Below are positions 22,781 to 23,248 of a DNA stretch of 23,248 nucleotides, in pieces (the first letter of the stretch is position 1; each line of letters opens with the position of its first letter). Origin of the DNA: JADFOB01 sp046753625 (GTDB taxonomy: Bacteria > Planctomycetota > Phycisphaerae > UBA1845). The DNA is taken from assembly GCA_046753625.1 (NCBI GenBank), contig JBHHUB010000045.1:1-23248 (forward strand). The letters run 5' to 3'. The notes below the pieces were generated by a model that did no database searches, was not told the DNA's origin, and saw only the letters and a list, made by a program, of their open reading frames with translations. Both the position numbers and the translations under genes were made by a program.

Positions 22781-23248
22781 ATGTCCGGAGTAAGCAACGG
22801 CAATACGTATCCGTACGTGGCCATCGACTTAAACACGCAGGTTGATTTTTGCTCAGCGGGCGGTGCCTGTTGCGTCACCAATGCCGAATCCCTGCTGCCG
22901 AATTTGGAGCGCATCATTGCTTGGGCGCGGGCCACGGGAACGCCCATGGTTTCGTCCGTGGATTCGCACCGTCAATGTGAGCTACCCAACGGCGGCAAGA
23001 AAAAACACTGCGTTGACGGTACGGTCGGCCAGGAAAAACTCGCATTCACCATTTGCCCGAAACGCCTGTTGATTCAGGTGGACAACACGCTGTCGGTGCC
23101 TCTGGATCTCTTCGATTCCTACGAACAGGTTATCTTTCGCCGGCGCGGCGACGATTTCTTTGCCAATCCCAAGGCGGATCGGTTTCTCTCCCAATTGCCC
23201 GTGCAAGAGTTCGTGTTGTTCGGCAACGCGGCAGAGGAGGGGATCCGG
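22781..23248 (+). CDS. Isochorismatase-fold (nicotinamidase-like) protein, 5' part (runs off right edge)
   Basis: The first 156 codons show the alpha/beta fold of cysteine hydrolases such as nicotinamidase and isochorismatase. The first strand VAIDLNTQVDF carries Asp16 at the catalytic Asp position. Further family-like parts are IIAWARATGTPMVSSVDSH, a cysteine-bearing loop KKHCVDGTVGQEK, and the strand-turn EFVLFGNAAEEGIR. In active relatives a Lys follows the IxF strand and a Cys follows GxxxE/Dx. Here those places read IFRRRGDDFF (Arg) and GNAAEEGI (Gly), so catalysis by the usual Asp-Lys-Cys triad is doubtful. Start: ATG at 22781 after GAGGGGAA. The C-terminal part lies beyond the window. 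Confidence 0.82.
   Translation, partial: MSGVSNGNTYPYVAIDLNTQVDFCSAGGACCVTNAESLLPNLERIIAWARATGTPMVSSVDSHRQCELPNGGKKKHCVDGTVGQEKLAFTICPKRLLIQVDNTLSVPLDLFDSYEQVIFRRRGDDFFANPKADRFLSQLPVQEFVLFGNAAEEGIR

Overview
The window is GC-rich bacterial chromosome with short intergenic gaps, ordinary housekeeping genes and many TTG or otherwise unusual starts. The double UvrA, the CBM9-like protein with its typical 'DGDNVRLCIDTRD' core, the lipoproteins and the dispersed GC palindromes suggest a member of the PVC superphylum, most likely Planctomycetota. That assignment is inference; there is no rRNA here. I saw no tRNA, CRISPR array, insertion sequence or prophage.

Left part (1-9.4 kb, all minus strand). 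thrS runs off the left edge. It has a long structured leader with a terminator-like hairpin and apparently a CTG start. Next come a 41-residue membrane peptide under a near-consensus promoter and a CBM9-like protein whose ATG overlaps the uvrA stop. The core is a 7.5-kb excision-repair locus. It encodes two full UvrA proteins' worth of ABC modules (four ATPase halves) on two polypeptides. The first UvrA is cut exactly between its halves: N-half on a 629-aa protein, C-half fused to a second complete UvrA on a 1752-aa protein. A small ORF sits in the cut. The long protein also carries a C-terminal extension with a duplicated 'PWxQDGRxWH' domain.

Middle (9.5-18 kb). A lipoprotein and an HIT-family nucleotide hydrolase diverge from back-to-back promoters, and the lipoprotein mRNA may be leaderless. 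The HIT gene is followed by a dGTPase-like HD hydrolase. Then come an FAD-dependent oxidoreductase (minus), an orphan MalK/UgpC-type ABC ATPase with a small glycine-rich membrane protein (plus), trpD (minus) and mnmE (plus).

Right part (18.2-23.2 kb). A minus-strand cluster reads TolB-like propeller lipoprotein, second lipoprotein, 68-aa protein, and XerC/D recombinase ending in a clear intrinsic terminator. About 1 kb without a supportable gene follows. The window closes with the 5' part of an isochorismatase-fold gene whose catalytic Lys and Cys positions look substituted.

The strongest candidate for something unusual is the split tandem UvrA locus with its intervening ORF, C-terminal repeat domain and coupled CBM9-like partner. 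The thrS leader comes next.
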